Position numbers and translations under genes: made by a program
Notes under the pieces: model-generated
The model's input: only the letters and a program-made list of their open reading frames with translations
Databases searched by the model: none
Told to the model about the DNA's origin: nothing
Assembly (NCBI GenBank): GCA_964244725.1
Contig: CAXTJQ010000003.1
Location: 286,119 to 350,118 of the forward strand
Direction of reading: 5' to 3'
DNA from: Kumtagia sp964244725
Lineage (GTDB): Bacteria; Pseudomonadota; Alphaproteobacteria; Rhizobiales; Rhizobiaceae
DNA: 64,000 nt
Shown: one piece after another, positions 45,342 through 54,892 of the stretch
Layout: each line of letters starts with the position of its first letter
Position numbering within the stretch: the stretch's first letter is position 1

Positions 45342-46895
45342 ATGGGGACGGCCGGCAACCTCCTGGAGGTTCGCGGCCTGACGAAGATATTCGGCTCGCT
45401 CAAAGCCTGCGATCAGGTCGATCTGACGGTGGGCCGCGGTCAGATTCACGCGCTGCTCGGCGAAAATGGCGCCGGCAAATCCACATTGGTCAAAATGCTG
45501 TTCGGTTCGCTCGAGCCGAATGCCGGCGAGATTCGCTGGAATGGCGAGCCGGTCCGCATCGCGAGCCCCAGTGCAGCGCGCAAGCTCGGCATCGGCATGG
45601 TCTTCCAGCATTTCTCGCTGTTCGACGCGCTGACCGCCGCCGAGAACATCGCGCTCTCGCTCGACGGCGACACCCCGATCTCGACCATTGCAGCCAAGGC
45701 CAAGGCGCTGTCCTACAGCTACGGACTGCCCCTCGATCCCTATGCGCTGGTCGGCGATCTGTCCGTCGGCGAGCGCCAGCGCATCGAGATCATCCGCTGC
45801 CTGCTGCAGACGCCGCAACTGATCATCCTCGACGAGCCGACCTCGGTGCTGACGCCTCAAGAGGCCAACAAGTTGTTCGAGACTCTCGATCGGCTTCGGT
45901 CCGAAGGCAAGTCGATCCTCTACATCTCGCACCGCCTCGAAGAGGTGAAACGCATGTGCGACGCGGCAACCGTCCTGAGGCACGGCAAGGTCGTCGGCCA
46001 GTGCGACCCGCGCCGCGAGACGGCCTCGTCGTTGGCCCGCATGATGGTCGGCGCCGAGGTCCAGCCGGTCATCCGCGAACCCTATGCTGGAGGACGTGAA
46101 CCCAAGCCGTTGCTGGAAATCAATCATCTGTCGCGCAAGCCGGCGACGCCGTTCTCGATTCCGTTGCGCGACATCAATCTGCGGGTTTGCGCCGGCGAGG
46201 TGATCGGCATCGCGGGCGTGGCCGGAAACGGGCAGGGCGAGTTTTTCGAGGCGGTGTCCGGCGAGGTTCTTCAAGGCGATGCAGGCTCGATCCGCATTCG
46301 CGGCCAGGATGCCGGTCGCCTGTCGATTTCCGGACGAAGGATGATCGGCGCGGCCTTCGTGCCGGAGGAGCGTCTGGGTCACGGTGCGGCGCCCGGGATG
46401 AAGCTTTCGGAAAACCTCCTGCTTTCCCGCTATGCCACCGACCGAAAGGCTTTCGTCGCCGGCGGCGTGATCAGGACCGGCGCGCTCGACAGCGCGGCGC
46501 AGCGCATCATCGCCGACATGGATGTCCGCAAGAGCGCGCGCGATCCGGAGGCCGCCGCATTGTCGGGCGGAAACCTGCAGAAATTCATCATCGGCCGCGA
46601 ACTCGACCGTCAGCCGATGGTGATGGTCGTCAACCAGCCGACCTGGGGCGTCGACGCTGGCGCGGCCGCGCGCATCCGCCAGGCGCTGATCGGACTCGCG
46701 CGGGCAGGCTCCGCGGTGCTGGTGATCAGCCAGGACCTCGACGAGCTGTTCGAGATCTCCGATGCCATCGCCGTCATGCACGATGGAACGCTGTCCTCGC
46801 CGATGTCCATCGCCATTGCCACGTTCGAGACGGTCGGCCTGCTGATGGGCGGCGCCGAGCCGGGCCATGGCGCGCCCGTGGCGGAGCCCGCCTGA
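45342..46895 (+). CDS. BMP-family ABC importer, fused two-domain ATPase
   Basis: 517 residues. The frame is open from 45225; ATG 45342 fits the family start (NLLEVRGLTKIFGSLKACD). Two ABC domains: Walker A GENGAGKST, signature LSVGERQR, Walker B LIILDEP in the first; degenerate Walker A GVAGNGQGE and signature LSGGNLQK in the second, where Walker B reads VMVVNQPTWG, so the catalytic Glu is replaced. Such systems (NupA/YufO type) import nucleosides or related compounds. Joined to the permease by TGATG overlap. Confidence 0.9.
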   Translation: MGTAGNLLEVRGLTKIFGSLKACDQVDLTVGRGQIHALLGENGAGKSTLVKMLFGSLEPNAGEIRWNGEPVRIASPSAARKLGIGMVFQHFSLFDALTAAENIALSLDGDTPISTIAAKAKALSYSYGLPLDPYALVGDLSVGERQRIEIIRCLLQTPQLIILDEPTSVLTPQEANKLFETLDRLRSEGKSILYISHRLEEVKRMCDAATVLRHGKVVGQCDPRRETASSLARMMVGAEVQPVIREPYAGGREPKPLLEINHLSRKPATPFSIPLRDINLRVCAGEVIGIAGVAGNGQGEFFEAVSGEVLQGDAGSIRIRGQDAGRLSISGRRMIGAAFVPEERLGHGAAPGMKLSENLLLSRYATDRKAFVAGGVIRTGALDSAAQRIIADMDVRKSARDPEAAALSGGNLQKFIIGRELDRQPMVMVVNQPTWGVDAGAAARIRQALIGLARAGSAVLVISQDLDELFEISDAIAVMHDGTLSSPMSIAIATFETVGLLMGGAEPGHGAPVAEPA

Positions 46896-47998
46896 TGCGC
46901 ATCGAACTCGTCAAGCGGCCGCAGCGCTCCGCGCTGTTCAGCGCCCTCTCGCCCTTCGTCGCCTTCGGCCTGACGCTGGTCTTCGGCGCCATCCTGTTCG
47001 CGCTGCTCGGCAAGAATCCGGCCCTGGCGCTCTACGTCTATTTCGTCGAGCCCCTGACCGAAATCTGGTCCCTCCACGAACTCGCGATAAAGGCGGCGCC
47101 GCTGATCCTAATCGCGGTCGGCCTCTCGGTCTGCTACCTCTCCAACAACTGGAACATTGGCGCCGAGGGCCAGTTCACCATCGGCTCGATCGCCGGCTCG
47201 ATCCTGCCGGTCATGGCGCCGGATTTCCAGAACGCGCTGACGCTGCCGCTCATGCTGCTGATGGGCATGGCGGGCGGGGCGCTCTACGCGGCGATCCCGG
47301 CGCTGCTTAAGGTGCGCTTCAACACCAACGAAATCCTGTCCAGCCTGATGCTTGTCTATATCGCCGGGCTGTTCCTGGACTGGATCGTGCGCGGGCCGTG
47401 GCGCGACCCGAAGGGCTTCAATTTTCCTCAGACGGTGCAGTTCAGCCCGCCGGCGGTTCTCCCGGAAATCCTGCCCTGGTCCGGCCGCGCCAATCTTGGA
47501 TTCGTCTTCGCAATCATCGCCGCCGTCGCCGTCTGGTTCCTGCTCGCCAGGACGCTCAAGGGCTTCGAGGTGAAAGTTCTCGGGCAAAGCCCGAGGGCGG
47601 GGCACTTCGCGGGTTTCTCCAATGGCGGGATGGTGTTCTTCGCGTTCATCGTGTCCGGGGCGCTGGCTGGCCTGGCCGGTATTTGCGAAGTGTCGGGCGC
47701 GATCAATCAGCTTCGCCCGGTGATTTCGCCCGGTTACGGCTTCGCCGCGATCATCGTCGCCTTCCTTGGCCGCCTCAATCCGCTCGGCATCGTCGCGGCG
47801 GGTCTCGTTCTGGCGCTGTCCTATCTCGGCGGCGAGGCGGCGCAGATCTCGATCGGCGTCTCCGATAAGGTCGCGCGCGCTTTCCAGGGCATGCTTTTGT
47901 TCTTCGTACTTGCCAGCGATACTCTGATTCTCTACCGCATCCGCTTCGTGGCATCGTCGCCGGTCAGGAGCGGGGAGGCGGCTCATGGGAACGCTTGA
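46895..47998 (+). CDS. BMP-family ABC importer, permease 1
   Basis: 367 residues; ATG 46895 shares one base with the ATPase stop. About ten membrane segments. Family motifs: NNWNIGAEGQFTIGSIAG and NTNEILSSLMLVYIA. Paired with permease 2 (47985), which overlaps its end by 14 bases. Same type as the YufP/NupP subunits of nucleoside importers. Confidence 0.9.
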   Translation: MRIELVKRPQRSALFSALSPFVAFGLTLVFGAILFALLGKNPALALYVYFVEPLTEIWSLHELAIKAAPLILIAVGLSVCYLSNNWNIGAEGQFTIGSIAGSILPVMAPDFQNALTLPLMLLMGMAGGALYAAIPALLKVRFNTNEILSSLMLVYIAGLFLDWIVRGPWRDPKGFNFPQTVQFSPPAVLPEILPWSGRANLGFVFAIIAAVAVWFLLARTLKGFEVKVLGQSPRAGHFAGFSNGGMVFFAFIVSGALAGLAGICEVSGAINQLRPVISPGYGFAAIIVAFLGRLNPLGIVAAGLVLALSYLGGEAAQISIGVSDKVARAFQGMLLFFVLASDTLILYRIRFVASSPVRSGEAAHGNA

Positions 47999-48959
47999 AG
48001 CGGTCCTGCTCACGATCGCGACCGCTGCGACGCCGCTCCTGATAGCGGCGCTTGGCGAATTGGTGGTCGAGCGCAGTGGCGTGCTCAACCTCGGTGTCGA
48101 AGGCATGATGGTGATGGGCGCAGTCAGCGGTTTCGGCACCGCCCTGACGACGGGCTCGCCCTGGCTCGGCATGCTCGCGGCGATCGTCGTCGGCGCGCTG
48201 TTCTCGTTGCTGTTCGGCTTTCTGACGCTGACGCTGGTCACCAACCAGGTCGCGACCGGCTTGGCGCTCACTTTGCTCGGGCTTGGCTTCTCCGGCATGC
48301 TCGGCGTCGGCTTCGTGGGCCTGCCCGGCATCCGCATGCCGAACGTCTTCATCCCGGGTCTCACCGACTTGCCGCTGGTCGGACGTCTAATGTTCGGGCA
48401 AGACCCGATCTTTTACGTATCGATCATCCTGACCGTCGGGGTCGCATGTTTCCTTTTCCGCACCCGGGCCGGCCTGACGCTACGCTCAATCGGCGACAAT
48501 CATAATTCGGCGCATGCGCTGGGCATCGACGTGGTTGGCGTCCGCTATTTGTCGGTGATGTTCGGCGGCGCCTGCGCAGGGCTCGCCGGCGCGCATATGT
48601 CGCTGGTCTATACCCCGCAATGGGTGGAAAACATGACAGCCGGGCGCGGTTGGATCGCGCTCGCGCTTGTGGTGTTCGCATCCTGGCGGCCTTGGCGGGT
48701 TTTGGCGGGCGCATACCTGTTCGGCGCGATCACCATTGCGCAGTTGCACATCCAGGCCATCGATCTGGCCGACCTCGCCTTCCTGCCAGGTCCGGTCCGT
48801 TGGCTGGCCGGGATGATAAAATCCGTGCCGTCGCAGCTTCTTTCTGCGCTTCCCTATCTGGCGACAGTAGTGGTTCTCGTTCTAATCTCACGAAACAGAC
48901 GGCTGACCATGATGAACACACCGGCGTCTCTGGGTCGTCCGTTCGTACCAGATCGATAA
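47985..48959 (+). CDS. BMP-family ABC importer, permease 2
   Basis: 324 residues, start ATG 47985 inside the end of permease 1. About eight to nine membrane segments; hallmark LGELVVERSGVLNLGVEGMM (about 21-40, partly shown) and the loop TLRSIGDNHNSAHALGIDV. YufQ/NupQ type. Confidence 0.9.
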   Translation: MGTLEAVLLTIATAATPLLIAALGELVVERSGVLNLGVEGMMVMGAVSGFGTALTTGSPWLGMLAAIVVGALFSLLFGFLTLTLVTNQVATGLALTLLGLGFSGMLGVGFVGLPGIRMPNVFIPGLTDLPLVGRLMFGQDPIFYVSIILTVGVACFLFRTRAGLTLRSIGDNHNSAHALGIDVVGVRYLSVMFGGACAGLAGAHMSLVYTPQWVENMTAGRGWIALALVVFASWRPWRVLAGAYLFGAITIAQLHIQAIDLADLAFLPGPVRWLAGMIKSVPSQLLSALPYLATVVVLVLISRNRRLTMMNTPASLGRPFVPDR

Positions 48960-49002
48960 TCACAAATCGGGCGCTCCCAAGCCCGGTCAAAGGGGTAACA
49001 CG

Positions 49003-50070
49003 ATGAAGAAACTTGTATTTGCAACCGCGGCCGTAGCTGCGTTCACGCTGGCCGGCGCCGTGGCGCAAGCGCAGGAAAAGCTCAAGGCCTGCTGGGTCTA
49101 TGTCGGCCCGGTCGGCGATTTCGGCTATTCCTACCAGCACGACCAGGGCCGTCTCCAGGTCGAGAAGGAACTCGGCGACAAGGTCGAGACGACCTTCCTT
49201 GAAAACGTTTCCGAGGGCCCGGATGCCGAGCGCGCCTTCGAGCGCCTGGCGCGCGATGGCTGCAAAATCATCTTCGGCACGTCGTTCGGCTTCATGGACC
49301 CGATGGTCAAGATCGCCGCGAAGTTTCCCGACGTGAAATTCGAGCACGCCACCGGCTACAAGAAGGCCGACAATCTCGGCATCTACAACGCCCGCTTCTA
49401 CGAGGGCCGCTATATCCTGGGCGAAATCGCGGCGAAGGTGTCGAAGAGCGGGACGGCCGGCTACATCGTCTCGTTCCCGATCCCGGAAGTCGTGATGGGC
49501 ATCAACTCGTTCATGCTCGGCGCGCAATCGGTCAATCCCGACTTCAAGGTCAAGATCGTCTGGGTCAATTCCTGGTTCGATCCCGGCAAGGAAGCTGACG
49601 CCGCAAAGGCGTTGTTCGACCAAGGCGCCGACATCCTCGTGCAGCACACCGATTCCACCGCCGGCCTGCAGGTCGCGGAAGAACGCAAGCTCAAGGGCTT
49701 CGGGCAATCGTCGGACATGATCAAGTTCGCGCCCAATGCGCAACTGACATCGCTGACCGACGATTGGGGACCCTATTACGTACAACAGGTCAAGGCTGTG
49801 CTCGACGGCACATGGAAGCCTGGCGACACCTGGGCCAGCATCAAGGACGGCGCCGTGGTCATGGCCCCGTACACGAACATGCCGGACGATGTGAAAGCCA
49901 TGGCGCAAGCCACCGAGAAGAAGATCGCCGGCGGCTGGAATCCATTCACCGGCCCGGTCATGAAGCAGGACGGCTCGCCCTGGCTCAAGGAAGGCGAGGT
50001 TGCCGATGACGGCACGTTGCTCGGGATGAATTTTTACATCAAGGGCATCGACGACACATTGCCGCAATAG
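49003..50070 (+). CDS. BMP-family lipoprotein-like substrate-binding protein
   Basis: 355 residues. Signal peptide 1-23 (KKLVFATAAVAAFTLAGAVAQA/Q) with no lipobox Cys, so it is a soluble periplasmic protein. BMP (PnrA/TmpC-like) fold: VYVGPVGDFGYSYQHDQGR, IIFGTSFGFMDPMVK, VSFPIPEVVMGINSFMLGA. Relatives bind purine nucleosides. Follows permease 2 by 43 bases; terminator after its stop. Confidence 0.9.
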   Translation: MKKLVFATAAVAAFTLAGAVAQAQEKLKACWVYVGPVGDFGYSYQHDQGRLQVEKELGDKVETTFLENVSEGPDAERAFERLARDGCKIIFGTSFGFMDPMVKIAAKFPDVKFEHATGYKKADNLGIYNARFYEGRYILGEIAAKVSKSGTAGYIVSFPIPEVVMGINSFMLGAQSVNPDFKVKIVWVNSWFDPGKEADAAKALFDQGADILVQHTDSTAGLQVAEERKLKGFGQSSDMIKFAPNAQLTSLTDDWGPYYVQQVKAVLDGTWKPGDTWASIKDGAVVMAPYTNMPDDVKAMAQATEKKIAGGWNPFTGPVMKQDGSPWLKEGEVADDGTLLGMNFYIKGIDDTLPQ

Positions 50071-50096
50071 ACCAAGACGCGTGAGATTTTGCGGAT

Positions 50097-50119
50097 GGGG
50101 CGCCTTCAGGCGCCTCTTT
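50097..50119 (+). terminator. Terminator of the BMP transporter operon
   Basis: GGGGCGCC (50097-50104) pairs with GGCGCCTC (50109-50116), loop TTCA, followed by TTTCGTTTG. Eight pairs with one G-T. Confidence 0.75.
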
Positions 50120-50219
50120 CGTTTGTGATCTCGAACGTCGTGGCCTGCGCAGATTCTACTGACGGATTGGTGGCAGGAGGCTCGTGCTAGAAACAGGATG
50201 CAAACAGAGGACAGGTTCG

Positions 50220-50852
50220 ATGCTCAAGTTCTACTATGCACCCTGGTCGCGCGCCTCGGGCGTGAGATGGCTCCTGGAAGAGCTTGGAGTCGACTACGAG
50301 GGGATCCACATCGACATCCGCGCCGTCGGCGGCGTGCCGGAAAGCTATCGAAAAATCCATCCGAACAAGAAGGTGCCGGCGATCGAGCATGATGGCATTG
50401 TGATCACCGAGCGTTCCGCCATCACGATCTATCTCGCCGACGCGTTCCCGGAGTCCAAGCTCGCGCCGGCGATCGGCAGCGTGGAACGCGGGCCATATCT
50501 AACGACCACGATCTATGTGGATTCCGTGATGGACCCTTGCATCAAGGGCAGGATGAATGGCCTGTCCTACAAATCGAACGAATATTCGTTTGGCCTTTTC
50601 GAAGACATGGTGCTTCACCTTGAACGCCAGTTGACCGCGCAGCCCTACGCCGTCGGACCCAGCTTCACGGCTGCGGACACGCAACTTGCTTCCGCCATTT
50701 CGTTCACGATGGACAATCTCAAGGCCCTGCCTGCCAAGCAGGTTTTTAAAGACTACCTTGCGCGTATCGCCGAGCGTCCGGCCTACAAGCGCGCGCGGAT
50801 GATGGATTATCAAGATGCGCAAGCAATACCTGCGCTCATAAGCGTGGGATGA
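50220..50852 (+). CDS. Glutathione S-transferase family protein
   Basis: 210 residues from ATG 50220. N-terminal thioredoxin-like domain (about 1-80): LKFYYAPWSRASGVRWLLEEL with the catalytic Ser/Tyr region, HPNKKVPAIEHDGIVITERSAI holding the glutathione-binding VPA and ERSAI (partly shown). C-terminal helical domain (about 90-205) with FTAADTQLASAI. Conjugates or reduces with glutathione in the cytoplasm; substrate unknown. Convergent with rimO. Confidence 0.9.
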   Translation: MLKFYYAPWSRASGVRWLLEELGVDYEGIHIDIRAVGGVPESYRKIHPNKKVPAIEHDGIVITERSAITIYLADAFPESKLAPAIGSVERGPYLTTTIYVDSVMDPCIKGRMNGLSYKSNEYSFGLFEDMVLHLERQLTAQPYAVGPSFTAADTQLASAISFTMDNLKALPAKQVFKDYLARIAERPAYKRARMMDYQDAQAIPALISVG

Positions 50853-52169
50853 TCACACGGCCTGACCGTAGAGATCGTAGGCGTCCGCGCGATCAATCTT
50901 GACCGTGACGATGTCGCCGGCCCGCAGCGGTCGGCGCGAGGTCACATGAACGGAGCCATCGATTTCCGGGGCGTCGTATTTGGAGCGGCCCATCGCAGAA
51001 AGGCCGCTCGCCTCATCGACGATCACGGACAGCCTCTTGCCGATCTTCCTCTGCGAAGAAGCAGCTGAGACTTTCTGCTGGCGCTGCATGAAGCGGCGCC
51101 ATCGGAGGTTCTTGACCTCCTCCGGCACCTGCGGAAGGTTCAGATCGTTCGAGCGAGCGCCCTTCACCGGCTCATATTTAAAGCAGCCGGCGCGGTCGAT
51201 TTTAGCCTCTTCAAGCCAATCAAGCAGGATCTCGAAATCGGCGTCGGTCTCTCCCGGGAAGCCGACGATGAAGGTCGAGCGAATGGCAAGATCCGGGCAG
51301 ACCTCGCGCCAGCTTGTAATCCGCTCCAAGGCTTTCTCGCCATGCGCGGGCCGGCGCATATTCCTGAGAACGGCTGGTGAAGCGTGCTGGAACGGAATGT
51401 CGAGATAAGGCAGGATCTTACCGTCGGCCATCAGCGGGATGACATCCGCGACATGCGGGTAGGGGTAGACATAGTGCAGACGGATCCAAAGACCCATTTC
51501 TCCGAGTTCCATGGAGAGGTCATGGAACTTTGCGCGCACGTCGCGATCCTGGAATCGGCTGGCCTCGTATTTGATGTCGATACCGTAGGCGCTGGTGTCC
51601 TGCGAAATCACCATGATCTCCTTGACGCCGGCCTTGGCGAGCCGCTCCGCCTCGCGCAGCACGTCTGCTGCCGGCCGCGACAGAAGATCACCGCGTAGCG
51701 CCGGGATAATGCAGAACGTGCAGCGGTTGTTGCAACCCTCCGAAATCTTGAGATAGGCGTAATGGCGTGGCGTAAGCTTGACACCCTGAGGCGGCAGCAG
51801 GTCGAAAAGCGGATCATGCTGCGGCGGGGCGGCTTCGTGAACAGCGGCCATGACGCTCTCGTAGGCTTGCGGCCCGGTGATCGCCAGCACTTTGGGATGG
51901 CGTTGACGAATGACGTCCGGTTCGGCGCCGAGACACCCGGTGACGATGACGCGCCCGTTTTCCGACAGCGCGCTGCCGATCGCGTCGAGCGATTCATCGC
52001 GGGCCGAATCGAGGAATCCGCAGGTATTGACCACCACGAGGTCCGCGCCGTCATGCTTGCGCGCGATCTCGTAGCCTTCGGCGCGAAGGCGGGTAAGGAT
52101 ACGTTCCGAATCGACCAGGGCTTTCGGACAGCCGAGGCTGACGAAGCTGACGCGTGGAGCGGCGGACAT
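50853..52169 (-). CDS. rimO: Ribosomal protein S12 methylthiotransferase
   Basis: 438 residues from ATG 52169 (TTG 52181 possible). MTTase N-domain with cysteines in SLGCPKALVDSE, NTCGFLDSA and VTGCLGAEP; radical-SAM cluster C-x3-C-x2-C in ISEGCNNRCTFCIIP; C-terminal TRAM domain. Adds a methylthio group to an Asp of ribosomal protein S12. The SLGCPK motif and TRAM form point to RimO rather than MiaB. Cytoplasmic. Confidence 0.94.
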   Translation of the reverse strand: MSAAPRVSFVSLGCPKALVDSERILTRLRAEGYEIARKHDGADLVVVNTCGFLDSARDESLDAIGSALSENGRVIVTGCLGAEPDVIRQRHPKVLAITGPQAYESVMAAVHEAAPPQHDPLFDLLPPQGVKLTPRHYAYLKISEGCNNRCTFCIIPALRGDLLSRPAADVLREAERLAKAGVKEIMVISQDTSAYGIDIKYEASRFQDRDVRAKFHDLSMELGEMGLWIRLHYVYPYPHVADVIPLMADGKILPYLDIPFQHASPAVLRNMRRPAHGEKALERITSWREVCPDLAIRSTFIVGFPGETDADFEILLDWLEEAKIDRAGCFKYEPVKGARSNDLNLPQVPEEVKNLRWRRFMQRQQKVSAASSQRKIGKRLSVIVDEASGLSAMGRSKYDAPEIDGSVHVTSRRPLRAGDIVTVKIDRADAYDLYGQAV

Positions 52170-52323
52170 GAGCAGTTCCAAGTTGCAAAGAGGCGAAAGC
52201 CAACTGCGGCCGGGCTTTCAGTTGACGATCCCAAGGCAGGCGCTGCGAATTGCGATGCGCGACCGGCCATATCACGATTTTCCGGCCGATCAAAGCCGCG
52301 CGGAACAGCCGAGGCGCGGGAAG

Positions 52324-53013
52324 TTAGGGCCCTACTGCGTTGCCGCCAAACCAGCCACTCAGGAAGCTGAATGGCTGCGGAAATTGATCAACCGCCCCGT
52401 CGAGGAGCATTTTGACGGCGACGTAAAGGATGATTGCCAAGCCGATATAGGCGATCCAGCGGAAACGGTGCAGTAAACGCGCGACGAAGGAGGCGGCGAA
52501 ACCCATCAGCGCGATCGAGAGCCCCAGTCCGATGATCAGAACGGTCGGATGGTTGATCGCCGCACCGGCGACGGCCAGCACATTGTCGAGAGACATCGAA
52601 ACGTCAGCGATGACGATCTGCCAGGCAGCTTGCGCGAATGTCTTACGCGAGCCCTTGCCGGCAGGCCGGCCGCTGTCGAAGTCGGCATTCGACAAGGCGT
52701 CGGTCGCATCCTGCTCGTCCTGATGGCTGACGCGCAGCTCGCGCCACATCTTCCAGCAGACCCAAAGCAAGAGAAGGCCGCCCGCGATCAGCAGCATCGG
52801 CCCGATCGCTAGCAGCCACTGGGTGATCAGCGCGAACCCGATGCGCAAGACGGTGGCCGCCGCTATACCGACAAGGATCGCCCGCTTGCGTTGATCGGCG
52901 GGCAAGCCGGCGGCCGCGAGACCGATCACGATCGCATTGTCGCCGGCCAGTACGAGATCGATCGCAATGACCTGCAGGAGCGCTGTGAGGCCCGCAGCGG
53001 TAAAAATCTCCAT
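52324..53013 (-). CDS. TerC-family integral membrane protein
   Basis: 229 residues from ATG 53013. Seven membrane segments; family motifs LVLAGDNAIVIGLAA (first segment) and VIADVSMSLDNVLAVAGAA (about 140), whose Asp residues are thought to bind a metal ion. YjbE-type TerC proteins export manganese in some bacteria; tellurite resistance in the name does not apply without other ter genes. No riboswitch was seen upstream by eye. Confidence 0.88.
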   Translation of the reverse strand: MEIFTAAGLTALLQVIAIDLVLAGDNAIVIGLAAAGLPADQRKRAILVGIAAATVLRIGFALITQWLLAIGPMLLIAGGLLLLWVCWKMWRELRVSHQDEQDATDALSNADFDSGRPAGKGSRKTFAQAAWQIVIADVSMSLDNVLAVAGAAINHPTVLIIGLGLSIALMGFAASFVARLLHRFRWIAYIGLAIILYVAVKMLLDGAVDQFPQPFSFLSGWFGGNAVGP

Positions 53014-53207
53014 AGAAAAATGTATCCTCGGTCGGCGATCGGCTGCTCGGCGTATTTGAGCGGGCAACGCGCGTCAAGCTGAAGCCGCCGCACGATGCCC
53101 ATGCGCCAGAACTGCTCGGCGCACATGCGCCACAGTTCGCTGGTGAGGGTCGTTTTCGGTGGAAGAAAGTAGTCCCGGCCTTGATTGATTGAGCAGGAAG
53201 CCGGGGA

Positions 53208-53690
53208 CTAAACCTTTTCGGCAACCTTCTTGCGCCCACGCGTTTTCGCGGGAGCTACGAGGACGACGGCTTCGGCGATTTTGCCCTGTTCGGCGGCTGC
53301 CTTGCGACCAAGGCCCATGGAACGCGCCAGTTCGGAGCGTGTGGCGGCATAGTTCGGAGCGACCATTGGATAGTCGCTGGGAAGGCCCCACTTCGCGCGA
53401 TATTGTTCCGGGGTCATTTTGTGGTGGCTCGCGAGGTGACGCTTGAGTGATTTGAATTTCCTGCCATCCTCAAGTGAGATGATGTAATCGGGCGTCACCG
53501 ACTTCTTGACAGGCACAGCCGGGGTCGGAGGAAGTGCGTCCGGTATGATCGTTCCGCTCAGTTTCTGCAGCGAGGCATGCACGCTCGACACGAGTTCGGT
53601 AAGATTGGCGACGGGTACGCTGTTGTTCGAGACATAGGCCGAAACGATTGAAGCCGTCAGTTCTAGTGTTGAATTCCTGTCGTCTTCCAC
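53208..53690 (-). CDS. MucR/Ros-family transcriptional regulator lacking the usual zinc Cys
   Basis: 160 residues from GTG 53690, with CTGGAG seven bases before; the frame runs open to 53966 but similarity starts at ELTASIVSAYVSNN. C-terminal Ros/MucR domain: PDYIISLEDGRKFKSLKRHL, then ASHHKMTPEQYRAKWGL and YPMVAPNYAATRSELA. Where most MucR proteins have Cys-Leu-Glu-Asp, this one has Ser-Leu-Glu-Asp (codon TCA), so the first zinc ligand is missing. Basic tail with RGRKK. Regulates exopolysaccharide, motility or cell-cycle genes in relatives. Confidence 0.88.
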   Translation of the reverse strand: MEDDRNSTLELTASIVSAYVSNNSVPVANLTELVSSVHASLQKLSGTIIPDALPPTPAVPVKKSVTPDYIISLEDGRKFKSLKRHLASHHKMTPEQYRAKWGLPSDYPMVAPNYAATRSELARSMGLGRKAAAEQGKIAEAVVLVAPAKTRGRKKVAEKV

Positions 53691-53885
53691 GATATCGCTC
53701 CAGGTCGAAAAATATGATTCATCAAAAAACCGTCGACCACAATCTAAAGTCACGCGGCGCGTCAGCGCAAATATGCACGGCGGCGAACTATCAGATGAAA
53801 TCGAATGCGCCGCAAGAGCATTTATCGGCTTCGAGTTGAAACTTGTGGAGCCCCCCGGCGTTGGGCCGAACACTGGAGAATGACC

Positions 53886-54290
53886 ATGAAGACCATTGCG
53901 ACCTATGCAGCACTCGCTCTGCTGATATTCGGCAGCGCTTACTCGTTCAGCACGGCCGCTTCGCACGCACAGGATCTCGAGCTTGAATTGGGCCAGAGGG
54001 GTCCCAAGCTCAGGTTGCGCGACGGCGACTGCGATCCGAACCGGGAAAGGTGCCGGAACGACAATCGACGCGGCTTTCAGGATGATGATGATGAGGACGG
54101 CCCACGCCGTGAAGGCCGCCGTTTCTGTACCGACGACCGCGCTCTCGACAAGGCCCAGCGTATGGGTATCCGCCGCGCGCGGATCGTCGACTCAGACAGG
54201 CGCTCGATCGAAATTCGTGGCCGAGATCGTGACGGTGAACGAGTCAATGTCACGGTTGGCCGCGACCGATCCTGCCCGGTGATCGGATGA
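53886..54290 (+). CDS. Small exported protein of unknown function
   Basis: 134 residues from ATG 53886 (GGAGA at 53875-53879; ATG 53880 is an alternative two codons upstream). Signal peptide about 1-28 (YAALALLIFGSAYSFSTAASHA/Q). The mature part is very rich in Arg and Asp (DPNRERCRNDNRRGFQDDDD) with four Cys that could pair, and a C-terminal repeat-like IRRARIVDSDRRSIEIRGRDR. I do not recognise a family. Envelope or periplasmic by its signal. Confidence 0.65.
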   Translation: MKTIATYAALALLIFGSAYSFSTAASHAQDLELELGQRGPKLRLRDGDCDPNRERCRNDNRRGFQDDDDEDGPRREGRRFCTDDRALDKAQRMGIRRARIVDSDRRSIEIRGRDRDGERVNVTVGRDRSCPVIG

Positions 54291-54335
54291 GCATGCGGTT
54301 CGTACCAAGAAACGCGTCCGGCTAGCCTTCCGTCA

Positions 54336-54728
54336 TTAAGAACACGAAAAACGAACGCGACGGTCGTCTCCTGTCACGTTTTCGCAATGCACAAGGCGAG
54401 GGAGGCTGCCCGCGGAGCGCGCCAGCCGCCCTGATTTCCGGGCTCTTCTAATAGTCTTTGCGGACCGCGTGGCCGCGGTAGGTCGCGCCGCAGGCACAGC
54501 CGCCGCGGGGAACTGCAGAAGGCGATTGGGCGGCTCCGTCTCGTTACGTTCCCATCTCACGACAGGCACGGACCTGACATCGTCTATTTCAGGTCGGTAG
54601 CTCGGCACGATCGAACCGTCATAGGTGCGGGTGCATGCTCCGCACGCGATGATCACCGCAAAGCATTGTATGGCGCAAACAATTTTGCGAAGCGCTTTCC
54701 ATTCGATTTTGCCACCGACGCTCGGCAT
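54336..54728 (-). CDS. Small lipoprotein-like unknown, possibly frameshifted
   Basis: 130 residues as read. N-terminus looks like a lipoprotein signal (CAIQCFAVIIACGAC with a possible lipobox Cys at 32), followed by TRTYDGSIVPSYRPEIDDVRS. After about residue 70 the reading becomes Ala/Arg-rich and unconvincing, while a different frame gives AVPRGGCACGATYRGHAVRKDY and a stop at 54448. A one- or two-base indel near 54505-54530 would join them. No function recognised. Confidence 0.4.
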   Translation of the reverse strand: MPSVGGKIEWKALRKIVCAIQCFAVIIACGACTRTYDGSIVPSYRPEIDDVRSVPVVRWERNETEPPNRLLQFPAAAVPAARPTAATRSAKTIRRARKSGRLARSAGSLPRLVHCENVTGDDRRVRFSCS

Positions 54729-54892
54729 ACTTTCGCGGCCCTAACGGCATCCATATTTGCAAACAGAGCGCGGAACATGGTCGGGTTCAAGGGCCTTGAG
54801 AAGTTTCCCTGAGGAATCCGGACGGATATCGTCTCGACCCAATCGTCGCCGGTTCGCAGTCCGACATGCGGAAATTCGGCAATTGTAATTGT

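Noticed and set aside
52324..53013. TerC protein as tellurite resistance
   Set aside because: No terZABDEF genes nearby; lone TerC/YjbE proteins are more often linked to metal export.
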